Below, piece by piece: positions 10,101-20,000 of a DNA stretch of 64,000 nucleotides. The notes beneath the pieces are model-generated. The model was given only the letters and a program-made list of their open reading frames with translations, was not told the origin of the DNA and did no database searches. Source of the stretch: Polyangiaceae bacterium. Lineage in GTDB: Bacteria > Myxococcota_A > Polyangia > Polyangiales > Polyangiaceae. Location of the stretch: NCBI GenBank assembly GCA_016719945.1, contig JADJYE010000041.1, positions 62,001 through 126,000 of the forward strand. Direction: 5' to 3'. The stretch's first letter is position 1. Each line of letters begins with the position of its first letter. The translations under genes and the position numbers were made by a program.

Positions 10101-11170
10101 CCGCTGCTGGTCATCGGCAGGCCGCCGCTGCTGGTCATCGGCAGGCCGCCGGCCGAGGGCATGGGCAGGCCGCCTCCCGAAGGCATGGGCAGGCCGCCTC
10201 CCGAGGGCATGGGCAGGCCGCCTCCCGAGGGCATGGGCAGGCCGCCTCCCGAAGGCATGGGCAGGCCACCGGTCGCCGGCATCGGGAGACCGGCGTGCAT
10301 TCCTGCACCCGGCATGGGCAGGCCCATGCCGCCGGCCGGAGAGGGGAGGCCGGCGCCGCCCCCGAAGCCGCCGTGGGGGGTCGGGAGGCCGGCCGCTTGA
10401 GCTGCGGGCATCGGGAGACCGGCTCCGGCGTGGAAGGCCGGGTGCCCGCCGCCTCCCGGCGCGTACGGCGGCGGCTGCGGGCGGGTCGCGGGCAGGTCGA
10501 TCGCGCCGAAATCGACGGGGCCGGGGGCGGGCGCTTGGCGCGCCGCGGGCAGGTCGATCGCGCCGAAGTCGGCGGGGCCGGGGGCGGGCGCTTGGCGCGC
10601 CGCGGGCAGGTCCACCGCGCCGCTGTCTCCGCCCTCACCCAGGTCGAGGTCGCCGAAGCCCCCGATCGCCGTGGCTTGTCGCGGCGGTGCGCCGTGGCCT
10701 TGGCGAGGGGCGGCGATGGCCGGAAGATCGACGGCGCCGCCGTGCAGGTCGCCGAACGCAGGCGTGGGCCGGTTCGGGACGACCGGGAGATCGACCTCCC
10801 CCCCGCCGCCCGAGAGGTCGCCCCCGGCGTCGCCCATCAGGTCGATCTCGCCGAAGCCCGCGGCAGCGGCGGGTCTGGGGGCGCCCATCCCGGGGCCGCC
10901 GGGTGCGACGGCAGGCAAATCGACGCCCGACCACTCGGGCACTTGCGGCGCCATGGGGGGCGCGGGAGGCTGCGGCGGAGCAGGCCGCGGGGGAGCCGCA
11001 GGCCGGGGCGGCGCGGGCGGCGCTGCGGCGGCAGCACCTTCTTCTCCTGGACGCGTGACCAACAGGCCCGTGCCACACTTCGGGCACCGCATCTTCAGGC
11101 CCGCAGGCGGAATGCGGCGCTCGTCAATTTGATAGGGCGCGCTACAGCCGTGGCACTCGACCTTGACCAT
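7133..11170 (-). CDS. MJ0042-type zinc-ribbon / transmembrane / TPR protein
   Basis: A 1345-aa multi-domain protein. Residues 1-38 are an MJ0042-type zinc ribbon with C6/C9 and C29/C32. Residues about 45-535 are a Gly/Pro/Ala-rich, low-complexity linker. It holds a 19-residue repeat (DLPAARQAPAPGP-x-DFGAI) and thirteen 8-residue repeats of the GLPMPSGG/GLPMTSSG type. A single hydrophobic helix follows (about 540-562, KIAAGVIAVLGVTGLVTAL). The remaining 780 residues are a continuous run of TPR repeats, many with the W/L-G-Y/F-A-x-P pattern. Zinc-ribbon/TPR/one-helix proteins are typical of myxobacteria, and some belong to gliding or polarity machineries; such a role here is a guess. The TPR domain would face the periplasm if the ribbon is cytoplasmic. 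Confidence 0.85.
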   Translation of the reverse strand: MVKVECHGCSAPYQIDERRIPPAGLKMRCPKCGTGLLVTRPGEEGAAAAAPPAPPRPAAPPRPAPPQPPAPPMAPQVPEWSGVDLPAVAPGGPGMGAPRPAAAAGFGEIDLMGDAGGDLSGGGGEVDLPVVPNRPTPAFGDLHGGAVDLPAIAAPRQGHGAPPRQATAIGGFGDLDLGEGGDSGAVDLPAARQAPAPGPADFGAIDLPAARQAPAPGPVDFGAIDLPATRPQPPPYAPGGGGHPAFHAGAGLPMPAAQAAGLPTPHGGFGGGAGLPSPAGGMGLPMPGAGMHAGLPMPATGGLPMPSGGGLPMPSGGGLPMPSGGGLPMPSGGGLPMPSAGGLPMTSSGGLPMTSSGGLPMTSSGGLPMTSSGGLPMTSSGGLPMSSSGGLPMSAGAAGYPQAAGGAGLPMSGGAGFPMTGGAGLPSMSSSGLPIVGSSGMSHSGLPVVGSQGGHPHSQFEAGSAFDLPGGGGGGMGGDDLGFDLVEGPGGGGGTSVMEHGGVGGEVDLDGAPGGGPALRQPKPRAADEDEGPPKKSYGLKIAAGVIAVLGVTGLVTALIPSVGPFGLNAITDYLNQDKFDAALADLRKDTQALLDEDTLTTATDATTKAASIHTERDRHQDTAAYAAFVHYMRCVRFGRDGATEANAKTLFDKTTRGRGTVPDLLASAAEDVLAGNLARAKQTLEQVQSKSADDIDASVLAGEIDLIAKEPEQALASFTRAVNAHKSARTLFGLARAQMALGKSAEVEATAKSVLEASKSHAGARILLATVASAQGRDGEALELLTQVTKDQTIRGGASQTELVDAYVLVGKIQLAASKISLSQEAFDEALKLNPQAVPALVGRGELFYRSGRFSNADASFDSAVKADADNLDAKIGIAKTWISLERFKEAKDHLAKLQPTHATDARVDYWLGRVSESLGQRKDAEAFYLAAIEKAKTADLAVPAYVAISTLMASSARADDASKKLSEAAAKFPDSPELSRARGDVALQSGNFQEAKGQYEEALKRNPGDLATRFALGVALRRMRKFDEANAVFNKVAEIEPEYPGLSLERGLYYEETGKPDEALKMYEQALQKAPNDIDLKLRIGSTQVAAGAVKQAEPLLKDVLRERQNSAEANHFLGRAMLLSGSNLNEAIRYLKRAVDIDGNRAEYHLYVGWAANEAGQFDIARDSLARSLELDPTLGDAYWQRGVLLQKQGRTLDAIRDLETALERRKSRYEAYATLALCYEDQNNATKSEEAWRKAIEGNPNVPDWHYKLGVLLERRGDLKGAIPEIEKAIELGQTKDPRPGWLYMAHLKLGESYGVATKDKCAANLKEYLRLAPTEDAYRGDAQRLLDQCSQKLGAP
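9980..10291 (-). repeat. 24-bp tandem repeat, 13 units, inside the zinc-ribbon/TPR gene
   Basis: Thirteen back-to-back in-frame 24-bp units encode octapeptides of the form G-L-P-M-x-x-x-G. From low to high coordinate they are SAGA, SSSG, five TSSG, PSAG, four PSGG and PATG variants. The middle TSSG and PSGG units are nearly identical at DNA level, which suggests recent slippage or unequal exchange. There are no unique spacers, so this is not a CRISPR array. Copy number is likely to vary between strains. Confidence 0.9.
10491..10610 (-). repeat. 57-bp direct repeat (two units plus partial) in the linker of the same gene
   Basis: The block starting GGCAGGTCGATCGCGCCGAA recurs at 10491 and 10548, and in part at 10605, an exact 57-bp period. 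Each unit encodes a 19-residue DLPAARQAPAPGP-x-DFGAI segment. It keeps the reading frame and lengthens the flexible cytoplasmic linker. Confidence 0.85.
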
Positions 11171-11252
11171 TCTCGTTCCCGGCAGAAGGGGCCTCCAGAT
11201 CTACCACGCTTCGGCTCCGACGCGCCCGAAAGTGTGGTAACCGCCGGCGGCC

Positions 11253-11849
11253 ATGCAGCGTTGGACCGCGCTCGTCTTCTTGGGCCTCGTCGCCCTCGCG
11301 GCCCTGCTGTTGGTCACCTCGCGGCCTGCACCCGGGGGCGCGTCGCCGATCGCGCTCAGCGCGCCGGCTTCCTCGTCGTCGTCGCCGAGCGTGCTCATCG
11401 TCGCGCCGACGACGCTGCCCGCGCCGGCGCTCCCGCTCTCCCTGGAGACGGGTAACCTGCCCACGTTCACCGAGGGGCCCGCGGAGAACGCCGACGCAGG
11501 AGCGACGTTGCCCGATGGCGCGCCCGTGCCCTCCCTCGCCTCGGATGCGCCCGAGACGGTCCGCTTCGGGGTGATCCTGGTGACGTACCGCGGCGCTCAA
11601 GGGGCCCCCCGGGACGCGAAGACGCGTGAAGACGCCCTCACCCTCGCGACGCAGCTGGCCACGGACGCGAAGGAGGACTTCGCGGGGGCGGCCAGGCGGG
11701 GCGACGTGGGCTACGAGGACGCGGGCGCCATCCAGCGCGGCGTGCTCGAGCCGGGACCCGAGCACACCCTGTTCAGCCTCAAGGTCGGAGAGGTGGGCGC
11801 GCCGGTCGACTCCCCCCGGGGGTTTTACGTGTTCAAGCGCAACGAGTGA
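11253..11849 (+). CDS. Parvulin-like (PpiC/rotamase) secreted protein, degenerate
   Basis: A 198-aa protein with one N-terminal hydrophobic helix (WTALVFLGLVALAALLLV) and an Ala/Ser/Pro linker. Its C-terminal 95 residues have the shape of a parvulin peptidyl-prolyl isomerase: RFGVILVTYRGAQGA, a DALTLATQLATDAKEDFAGAARRGD helix, then FSLKVGEVGAPVDSPRGFYVFKR. Family parvulins normally have a His at the first strand (ASHIL) and GYHI near the end. Here these read FGVIL and GFYVF, so catalytic activity is doubtful while the fold looks kept. The helix could be an uncleaved anchor or a signal. The gene diverges from the zinc-ribbon/TPR gene across an 82-bp spacer. Confidence 0.75.
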   Translation: MQRWTALVFLGLVALAALLLVTSRPAPGGASPIALSAPASSSSSPSVLIVAPTTLPAPALPLSLETGNLPTFTEGPAENADAGATLPDGAPVPSLASDAPETVRFGVILVTYRGAQGAPRDAKTREDALTLATQLATDAKEDFAGAARRGDVGYEDAGAIQRGVLEPGPEHTLFSLKVGEVGAPVDSPRGFYVFKRNE

Positions 11850-11877
11850 GGCTCAACCGAGCCAGGAGACCAGCAGG

Positions 11878-12171
11878 ATGGCAACGATCGATATCAAGCG
11901 GACCCACAACCTCGGCCTCGAGGGCGCGAAGCAGAAGGCGGAGGAGCTCGCCAACGGGATGAAGGACAAGCTCGGCATCGCCTGGCGGTGGGACGGCAAC
12001 AACATCCGCTTCGACGCCCCGAGCGGCGTGGCGAAGGGCGCCACCGGTCAGGTGACGGTCGACGCTTCCTCCATCCGTGTCGAGATCGACCTGCCGTTCA
12101 TGCTGCGCCCGATGAAGGGCATGGTGGAGGGTAAGGTGAAAGAAAAGCTGGATCGCGCCATCGGCGCGTGA
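11878..12171 (+). CDS. Polyhydroxyalkanoic acid system family protein
   Basis: A small 97-aa protein matching the PHA granule-region family: it opens with I-D-I-K-R-T-H-N-L-G, has an amphipathic AKQKAEELANGMKDKLGIAWRWDGN core, and ends VEGKVKEKLDRAIGA. The family is found near polyhydroxyalkanoate genes, but no PHA synthase or phasin gene is in this window, so a role in storage granules is inferred from family only. ATG 11878 follows a GGAGACCAGCAGG stretch that serves as ribosome-binding site. It lies 28 bp after the parvulin-like gene. Confidence 0.75.
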   Translation: MATIDIKRTHNLGLEGAKQKAEELANGMKDKLGIAWRWDGNNIRFDAPSGVAKGATGQVTVDASSIRVEIDLPFMLRPMKGMVEGKVKEKLDRAIGA

Positions 12172-12247
12172 AGCTTTTGGTTCGGCGATTGCGGGAGCTA
12201 CCCCGCCTCGCTACTCTCGGGGCCCTCCGAGGAGACTACCCGTCCGC

Positions 12248-15200
12248 ATGACCGTTGAAACCCAGCCCGGGGCAAGTCCAAACCAAGAGCTCATCGAACG
12301 GCTGAGGGCAGAGATCGCGGCGGCTCCCGACCGCGGCGTGCAGGCTCTCCTCTTGAACGAGGTGGGCGTCCTCCACGAGGTGACCAACGAGGAGCCGCTC
12401 GCGGCGCGCGACTACTTGGCGTCCTACAACGCCGACGCGGACTTCCGCGAGCCGCTCGAGGCGCTGGTCCGCATCCTGTCGCGGCGCCGCTCCTTCAAGA
12501 ACCTCGCGAAGCTGCTCGACGCGCTCGCCAAGAGCGCGCCCACCCCCGAGGAGCGCTCGCGCGCGCTGCGCGAGATGGCCGTGCTCGCCCTGGAGCACGA
12601 CAAAAACAAAGAGGAGGCCCAATCGAGGCTCGAGGAGGCCGTCGCGGAGAACCCCGACGACATGGCCGCCTGGCTCGAGATCGAGATGTTGGCGGCGGAG
12701 GCCGGCGACACGGCCGGCGTCATGCGCGCCGTCGAGGCGCGCCTGCCGCTCATCAACGACGCGACCTACAAAGCGCTGCTCTACATCCAGCTCGCCGAGC
12801 TCGCCGCGAAGGTCGGGCAGACGCAGCGCGCCTACGAGCACCTCGATGCGGCCGCCGCGCTCGAAGGGCGCTCCCGGTTCCAGACGCGGATCGTCCTCGA
12901 GCGCGTGGCCCAGTCCGCCGCCGATCTGGAGGCGATGGCGCGTGCGCTCGAGGGACAAGCCGAGCTCGTGATCGAGGTCCTCGATGATCCCGAGCGCGGC
13001 GAAGAGATCGGCGTCCCCGCGTACATGCGCACTCCCGCCGTCGCGGCAGACGCGTGGGTTCGCTCCGCCGAGATTCGACGACGCCTTGGAGATCTCGACG
13101 CCGCGAGCTCTCTGCTGGCCCAGGCCGCTCGCCGCCTACCCGAGTCTGCCGTGGTCGCGCGGGCGCGACTCGCGGCGCTGGAGGTGCAGGGCGATCTCGA
13201 GAGCGCTGCGGCGATCGCACAGGTCGAGCTCGGACGCGGCGCCACCGGGAGCCCTGCGGCGGCGCTCTGGCTGCGCGTCGCCGAGGCCGCTGCGCTCGGC
13301 AACGATCGCGTGGCCGCGCTCGACGCACTGAGGCACGCGCTCGCCGCCGATCCCGGGGCGATCCCTGCCCGCGCGATCGAGATCGATCTGCTGATGGACG
13401 GTCAGGACCCCTCCGCGCTCGCGGGCGCCATCGAGGGCGCCGCGTCCACGTTCGCGACGGGCTCAGCCAAGGCGCGGGCTTTCCTGCTCGCCGCGTACGT
13501 GTGGGCCTGCCTGGCCCGCGACGCCCAGGCGGCGCAGACCGCGCTCGACCGGGCGGTCGGGCTCGGCGCTCCGCACGCGCTCGCCCTCAGGCTCGCGCGG
13601 ACGTTCGCCGCGATCACGGAAGACGCGGCCTGGACCGAGGCCACGACCGAGCAGCTCCTCGCGACCGAGCTCGAGCCCGCCGAGACGGCGGGGCTGCTGT
13701 TCGAGCTGGGGAGGCTGCGCCTGCTCCGCGGCGAGATCAAAGGTGCGGAAGAGGCTTTCGGAAAGCTGGCGGGCGTCGAGGGCTCAGGCCCGCTCGCCCG
13801 ATCGCAGTGGCTTGGTCGCATGCTCAGCGCCTGCGCGGTCGGCCTCGCCGGCGACGGTGGGCGCTCGGCCGAGCCGATGGATGCGCTCGCGGCGACCGAG
13901 GAGGATCCGAACCTCTCCCGCGCGCTCTCGATGGTCGCGGCGCTCCGCGCCGCCCAAGCCGGCGATCTCGACGGCGCGCGCGCGCGGCTCTCGGCGCTCC
14001 ACGAGGCTGCTCCGGCCGACGAGATCGCGTCGCTCTTCCTCGCGGAGCTGCTGCGCGACGAACCGAGCGCTGCAGCGCGCGTCCTGTCGCGCTGCGCCGG
14101 CGCGGTCGACGACTCCGACCTGGCCGCGGCGCTCCGAGTCGAGGCTGCGCTCTTGTCGTGGACCGCGCAGGACCGACCCCGCGCGCTCGCCGAGCTCGAC
14201 GCCGTGCGCGAGGCGTTTCCGGAGTCGAGCGCAGCGGCGAGCGCCCTCGCGGCTTGGGCCCGGCGCGGGCTCGACCCGGCCTCGCTCGAGGGACGCCGCG
14301 AGGTGCTCGTGGCCTCCGCCGCTGCCGACGGGCGCGTGCCGGCCCTCGAGCGCTTCGGCCTGGAGGTCGCCTGGCTGCACGCCGGTGGAGACCCCGGCGA
14401 GGCGCTCGCCGCGGTCGCGGCGGCCGAGCAGGCTGAACAGGAGCCCGACGAAATCACCACGGCCGCCGCGCTCGCTCGCGTGTTGTGGCCGACCGCGTTC
14501 GACGAGCGCGAGCCGGCGCTGGTCGCGCTCGAGCACCTGGAGCAGCAGGGGGGCGACGCCGCCCTGCTCGCCCGCGCCGAGCGGCTGCGCATCGCGCGGG
14601 ACGTCGACCGCGATCCGGTCGCGGCGACCGTGTGCGGGCAGCAGTGGGCCGAGGTCGAGCCCACGATCGCGGTCGCCCTCGAGTGGCTCTCCGCCGCGAT
14701 GGCCGCGGAGGACCGCGCCGCAGAGGCGCAGGCCCGCGAGGTCCTCGCGCGCGGTCTGGAAGGCGCGGCGAGCGAGGCCATGCTCGCCTCGGCCGCGGCG
14801 GTTCGTTTGTTCGGCGACGGCGCGGCGCAGCCGCTGCTCGAGGCCGAGCACGCGCCCGGACGCCTCATGAACCTCGAGCTCGCGCCGCTCGGCTGTGATC
14901 CGCGAAAGCGAGCGTCGGCTCTGCACGGCGTCGGTGAGGCGCTCGGGGCCGAGTCGAACCTCGACGCCCTCACGCTCGCTGGCTACAGCGAGCTCGCCGC
15001 CGGCAACGCGGAGGCCGCGCTCGAGACGTTCCGCGCCGTCGCGGACGCCCGGCCAGACTCGCTCGCGGCCTGGGAGGGAGTCCGCTCCGCGGCAGAGGCG
15101 CTCGACCAACCCGTCGACATGGCCCTCGCGTGCGCCCAGCTCGGCGCGCTCTGCAAGGATGACGCGCGAGGCGCATCGTTCTGGGAGCGTGCGGGTCTGC

Positions 15201-17002
15201 TCCTGCTCGAGCGCACCGAGGCGCACGACGACGCAGAGATCGCGCTCGATCGCGCGTTCACCCGCGATCCTCGCTGCTCCAAGGCCTTCGACAAGCTGTT
15301 CCGTCGGGTCCGCGAGCGCAACGAGCTCGGGCGCATGCTCGGGCTCATCGACAAGCGCCTCGAGGTCGCCGACGACGACAAAGAGATCTCGAAGCTCTTC
15401 TGGGAGCGAGCTCGCGTGCTGCAGAAGAAAGGCGACAACGACGGGGCCCTGGCCGCGCTCGAGAACGTCACCATGCTCGAGCCCGACCACGTCGGCGCGC
15501 TCGCCCTGTCCGGCACGATCTCCATCCAGAAGGGTGACTTCGCGGGGGCGGCGCCGATCATGGCCCGGCTGAGCCGCAACAAGGAGGCTCCTCGACAGGA
15601 GCGCCTCGTCTCCGGCATCACGGCAAGCGAGTTCTTCGAGAACAAGCTCAACCAGCCCGACAAGGCGCTCGAGGTCCTCGTCGATCTCCACAAGGAGGGT
15701 CTGTCGACGTTGGCGGTGCGCGAGCGCCTGGCGCGCGCCGCGGCGAAGAGCAGCTCGTGGCAGACGGCCATCGAGATGTTCGAGACCCTGATGGAGGAGC
15801 GCGACACCCCGGCGGGTCGCATCGACGCAGCGCGGCTCAGCCTCGCGATCTGGCGCGACAAGCTCAAGAACACGGCCGGCGCCCAGCGCGCCGCGCAGCG
15901 CATCCTCGAGGAGGCCCCCGACGACGTCGAGGCCATCGAGACGGTCATGCAGACCAACTTCGACGAGACCTTCCGCATGCGAATGCTCGCGCGCGGCAAG
16001 CAGCACCTGGTCGAGTCCCTCCAGCGTGATCCGTTCGACGCCGACCGCGTCGATTTGCTCGCGCGTATGGCAGCGGTGCAAGGAGATCCGACGCTGCGCC
16101 AGGCCGCGCAGGGCGTGCTCGTCGCCCTCGGCAAGTCGGACCGCTCGACAGAGGACTCGCTCGCGCAGCTCGACCAGAAGGTCCCTCACCGCCCTCAGCG
16201 CGCCCTCGACCCCCAGACGCTCGCCGAGATCGCCGACACGTCCGACGCGGGCCCGGTGCCCAGGCTGCTGCTCGCGGCCGCCGAGACCACCGCCATCGCC
16301 CTCGGTCCGACGCTCGAGTCGCTGGGCGTGTCGCGCAAGAATCGGGTCGACAAGAAGGGGGCCCCTCCCATCTGGCAAGCGGTCGCCGAGTGGATGGGCG
16401 CCCTCGGGTTCGAGGTCGAGTTCGAGCTCTACGTGGGCGGCCGCGACCCCGACGGTGTTCAGGGTGTCATCGTCGGCGAGGTCCCCGCGCTCGTGGTAGG
16501 CGAGCGCGTCGACGCGTCGCTGGCGCCGGTCGCTCGCGCGGCCCTCGCCCGCGAGGTCTTCACCCTGCGTCGGTATGCGCTGCCGTCTCTGCGAACGAAG
16601 GACGACGCCGCCATCGCGTCCGTCGTCATCGCGCTGTGCAACGAGCTCGGCGCCGCGATCCCCAAGCCGCCGTACCCCATCTACGTGCAGATCGCCCCGA
16701 TCATCAAGAAGGAGCTCAGCCGCCGGGTCCGCAAGGCGGCGACCGACCTCGCGCACGAGGTCGCGCGGAGCGGCCAGGACCCGATCGAATGGGTGGCGGC
16801 GGCGCGGCGAAGCTGCGACCGCATGGGCGCACTCGCCGCGGGCGACGTCTCCATCGTGCTCTCCGACATCCTGGAAAGGCCACGGAACGACTTGTCCACC
16901 TCGATTCGAGAGAGCGAGCGCGCGATGCAGCTCATGCGCTTCGTGCTGTCCCCCGGCTACCTCGATCTGCGCCGCAAGATCGGCATGGTGGGGTCGCGAT
17001 GA
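12248..17002 (+). CDS. Giant TPR protein, 1584 aa, with conserved C-terminal domain
   Basis: A 1584-aa soluble-looking protein with no signal peptide or obvious membrane helix. It is Ala/Leu/Glu-rich and helical, and is built from degenerate TPR units throughout. The clearest unit is DGALAALENVTMLEPDHVGALALSG near residue 1070. The last 240 residues form a separate domain: a short beta-strand pair (FELYVGG, ALVVGERV), a helix FTLRRYALPSLRTKDDAA, and RRVRKAATDLAHEV followed by W-V-A-A-A-R-R-S-x-D-R-M-G-A-L-A-A-G-D. The downstream gene ends in a related domain. The TGA overlaps the ATG of the next gene (ATGA). Function unknown; probably a scaffold. Confidence 0.85.
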   Translation: MTVETQPGASPNQELIERLRAEIAAAPDRGVQALLLNEVGVLHEVTNEEPLAARDYLASYNADADFREPLEALVRILSRRRSFKNLAKLLDALAKSAPTPEERSRALREMAVLALEHDKNKEEAQSRLEEAVAENPDDMAAWLEIEMLAAEAGDTAGVMRAVEARLPLINDATYKALLYIQLAELAAKVGQTQRAYEHLDAAAALEGRSRFQTRIVLERVAQSAADLEAMARALEGQAELVIEVLDDPERGEEIGVPAYMRTPAVAADAWVRSAEIRRRLGDLDAASSLLAQAARRLPESAVVARARLAALEVQGDLESAAAIAQVELGRGATGSPAAALWLRVAEAAALGNDRVAALDALRHALAADPGAIPARAIEIDLLMDGQDPSALAGAIEGAASTFATGSAKARAFLLAAYVWACLARDAQAAQTALDRAVGLGAPHALALRLARTFAAITEDAAWTEATTEQLLATELEPAETAGLLFELGRLRLLRGEIKGAEEAFGKLAGVEGSGPLARSQWLGRMLSACAVGLAGDGGRSAEPMDALAATEEDPNLSRALSMVAALRAAQAGDLDGARARLSALHEAAPADEIASLFLAELLRDEPSAAARVLSRCAGAVDDSDLAAALRVEAALLSWTAQDRPRALAELDAVREAFPESSAAASALAAWARRGLDPASLEGRREVLVASAAADGRVPALERFGLEVAWLHAGGDPGEALAAVAAAEQAEQEPDEITTAAALARVLWPTAFDEREPALVALEHLEQQGGDAALLARAERLRIARDVDRDPVAATVCGQQWAEVEPTIAVALEWLSAAMAAEDRAAEAQAREVLARGLEGAASEAMLASAAAVRLFGDGAAQPLLEAEHAPGRLMNLELAPLGCDPRKRASALHGVGEALGAESNLDALTLAGYSELAAGNAEAALETFRAVADARPDSLAAWEGVRSAAEALDQPVDMALACAQLGALCKDDARGASFWERAGLLLLERTEAHDDAEIALDRAFTRDPRCSKAFDKLFRRVRERNELGRMLGLIDKRLEVADDDKEISKLFWERARVLQKKGDNDGALAALENVTMLEPDHVGALALSGTISIQKGDFAGAAPIMARLSRNKEAPRQERLVSGITASEFFENKLNQPDKALEVLVDLHKEGLSTLAVRERLARAAAKSSSWQTAIEMFETLMEERDTPAGRIDAARLSLAIWRDKLKNTAGAQRAAQRILEEAPDDVEAIETVMQTNFDETFRMRMLARGKQHLVESLQRDPFDADRVDLLARMAAVQGDPTLRQAAQGVLVALGKSDRSTEDSLAQLDQKVPHRPQRALDPQTLAEIADTSDAGPVPRLLLAAAETTAIALGPTLESLGVSRKNRVDKKGAPPIWQAVAEWMGALGFEVEFELYVGGRDPDGVQGVIVGEVPALVVGERVDASLAPVARAALAREVFTLRRYALPSLRTKDDAAIASVVIALCNELGAAIPKPPYPIYVQIAPIIKKELSRRVRKAATDLAHEVARSGQDPIEWVAAARRSCDRMGALAAGDVSIVLSDILERPRNDLSTSIRESERAMQLMRFVLSPGYLDLRRKIGMVGSR

Positions 17003-20000
17003 GTGATCAGAAGAAGAACCAAGGGCCGTTCCCGTCGGGAACGCCTGTCGTTCGTGACGCCATCCCCACGGCCGACGAGGGCGACGCGCTGCTCGACATG
17101 TTGTTCGACGACGCCCCCCGCGAGTCGGCGCCCGAGCCCGACGCGAACCCGTCCGGAGCACGGCCGTCCGGAGCAGGGCCGTCCGACGCGGCTCCGTCCG
17201 ACGCGGAGGCGACGCCGATCCCAGGTGCGGCCCTCGCCGCGCCGCCGCCGCCCCCGCCGGCCCCTCCGCCGCCCCCGCCGCCCGCTCCGCGCAGGCCGCC
17301 GCCGCCCCCACGCGGCGAGGTCGTATCCCCGCCTGGGTGGGCATCGCCTCCGCGGCCGACCGCGCCCACCGAGCCCGAGCCCGAGATGGAGGAGATCGCG
17401 ACGCGAGCGTTCTCGCTCGACCCGGCCGCGCTCGAAGCGCTCAAGTCGTCCGATCGGGAGGTCGATCTCTCCGGAGCCGCTTTCGCCCAGCCGCCAGCTG
17501 CGGCCGAGCCCGCCCCGTACGACGACGATGACGACGAGGGGCGAACGATCGTCGCCCACTCGGCGCTGGCGGTCGCCGACTACCTGCCGTCCGCCGCCGC
17601 CGCAGCCCTCGAGGTCGAGGCTGGCGAAGAAGTCTCGCTCGAGGCCGGCGAAGAGGCGCTGCTCGGGGACTACCCGGCGATCGATGGCGGCGAGATCGAC
17701 GCCGCAGAGGAGGCGTTGATCGACCTTGGGGCCGACGAGCCCGAGGGGGCCGCGCTCGATGACGCCGGCGAGGCGCGCGTCGTCTCGCTCTCGGCGAGGC
17801 CTGCCTTCCTCGGCGACGCCGCCGATGAGCAGCACGCGAGCCAAGTGCTCGCCGCCACGCCCGGCATGCGGGACGGCTTCCTCGAGCGCGCCGCTTGGAT
17901 GCGCGAAGAGGCCGCGCTCGCGTCCGACAAGACCCAGCGCGCGCGGCTCTTGCTGACCGTGTCGGAGCTGTTGTCGATGGCCGGCGAGGACGAACCAGCG
18001 CTCGCCGCCGCGCGTGAAGCCCATCAGCTCGCGCCGAACGTACCGATGGTGACCCGACAGCACCGCACGGCGCTGCTCAGCGCCGGAGATTTCGAGCGCG
18101 CGACCGAGGTGCTCGAGGGTGAGGTCCGCCACAGCCCCACGAACGAAGGCCGCGCCCACGCGGCGTGGCTCGGGGCCGAGATCGCTCGGCTGGTCCAGCG
18201 CGACGACGCCTCGGCGAAGCGACGCGCCGAGCAGGCGATGCGCGCGAGCCCATCCGACCCGCGGCCCAGCGTCCAGCGCTTCGTCGAGGCAGCTCGAGAG
18301 CTGCCGGAGCCGTCGGCCCTGACGAAGATCAAGCCGTCCGACCCCGAGGGGCTCGCGGCGCTCGGCTCTGCCTTCGCGCTCGTGGCGTCCCTGCGTGGCG
18401 CCCCGCCCGCGAAGGGGGCGGTGCCGCGGCACGTCGTCGAGCTCGCGCTCGCGGCGCGCGCCGCCCTGGGTGGCTCCGACCCCCAGGCGATGGTCGCCGC
18501 GGCGTCGCGGCTGCGCGACACCTCCTTCCGCGCGGGTGCTTGCTGGCTCACTGCGGCCCTCGCGGCGCCCCATGACGCGAGCCGCGGCGTCGCGCTCGCC
18601 GCCTTGCGAGAGATCGCGCCCCACTCATTGAACGCACGTCGCGCGCTCGCCGCGTTGTCGGTCGAGGCAGGCGAGTCCGTCGACCCGCGCGACCCGAACG
18701 CGTTCGCGCCGATCGACCGCGTGGCGCTCGCGGCGCTCGACGCGGCGCGACCGCACCCCGCGGGGCTCGCCGGCCGGGAGATGCTCGCGTCGATCCTCGA
18801 CGACGCTGCGGTCGAGACCAATGGCACCGATGCCGCCAGGGGGGTCGCCGACCTCACCGGCCCCGTCATCGCTGCGCTGCTTGGGTCTGGCGAGCAGCGC
18901 CTCTCGAGGCTCCGCTTTTCACATGGCGGCGCCGCAGGCGCACGCGCCGCCGCGCTCCTCGGGCGCACGCTCGCTTCCATGCCGGTACCCGAATCGGCCG
19001 AGGCCGCGGCAGCGTCGCGCGAATCCATCGACGGCGCGCTCACCGAGCTGGTGCAGGCGGCCGGCGACGGGCTTCAGCCGCACTGGTCGGCGAGCCTCCG
19101 AGCCCCGCAGCTCGAGCTCGACATCGACGCCCGCGCGACCGACCGGGTGGCGCAGGCCATCGCGACCTGGGGCGCCGACGGCGATCGTCCCGCCGACGCG
19201 AGCGGGGTCCTCGTCGCAGCGCTGCTCGCCGAGCTGTCGGGCGACGTCGACGCCGCGCGCGCCTCGTACACGGAGATCCACCGCGACGATCCGACCACCG
19301 AGGTCATCGCGCGTGCCGCCGCCGCCGCCTCGACGCCCGAGCTCGCGACGATGCTCCGGGAGCACGCCGCCACCATGCAGGCGGGGGTCAATCGCGCCGT
19401 GCTCTTCACCGAGTGCGCGATCCGCTTCGGCTCGCTGGCGACCGCCGCCGCTCACCTGGCAGAGGGCGAGGAGTCTCCCCAGGCGAACGCGTTCGCCGAA
19501 GAGGCGGAGACCTGCGCGCGCGGAGCGGCCGAGCTCGCGCCCGACGTCCCCCTCGCGACTCACCTCGGTGAGATGAGCGCGCGCGCTCGGGGCGATCAAG
19601 CTGCGCTGGTCGAGTGGCTCAAGCTGCGTCGAGAGTCGAGCGACGATCCCATCGAGCGCGCCCACGATCTGACGCGGGAGGCCCTGCTCGTCTCGGACGG
19701 CGAGTCGAACGCCGCCTCCAGCCTGCTCGAGGTCGCGCTCGCCGCGCGCCCGTCGGATTTTTGTCTCCGCGAGCTCTACGAGCGCCTCTCTCCGGAGCCC
19801 ACGGCCGACCGCGCGACGTGGCGTGAGGCGCGCCTCGGCGAGGTCCCGCGGGACGAGGCGGCGCGCCTCGCGACCGAGGCCGCGCTCGAGTACGAGCGCG
19901 CCGGCGACCTCGAGGCCGCGGCGCGCTGCGCGAAGGCCGCGGAGGGTTTCGGTGATCGAGACCTCGCGCCGATCGCGGCCTACCGCTTCGCGCTCGCTGG

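Noticed and set aside
9980..10291. Possible CRISPR array
   Set aside because: The 24-bp units are directly adjacent with no spacers and encode in-frame octapeptides.
9802..11058. 418-residue plus-strand open frame opposite the Gly/Pro linker
   Set aside because: Trp/Arg/Gly repeats result from reading the linker repeats backwards; no independent support.
13784..17344. 1186-residue minus-strand open frame opposite the TPR gene
   Set aside because: Mirror of a genuine gene; composition (Arg, Gly, Leu, Val) is typical of antisense frames at this GC content.
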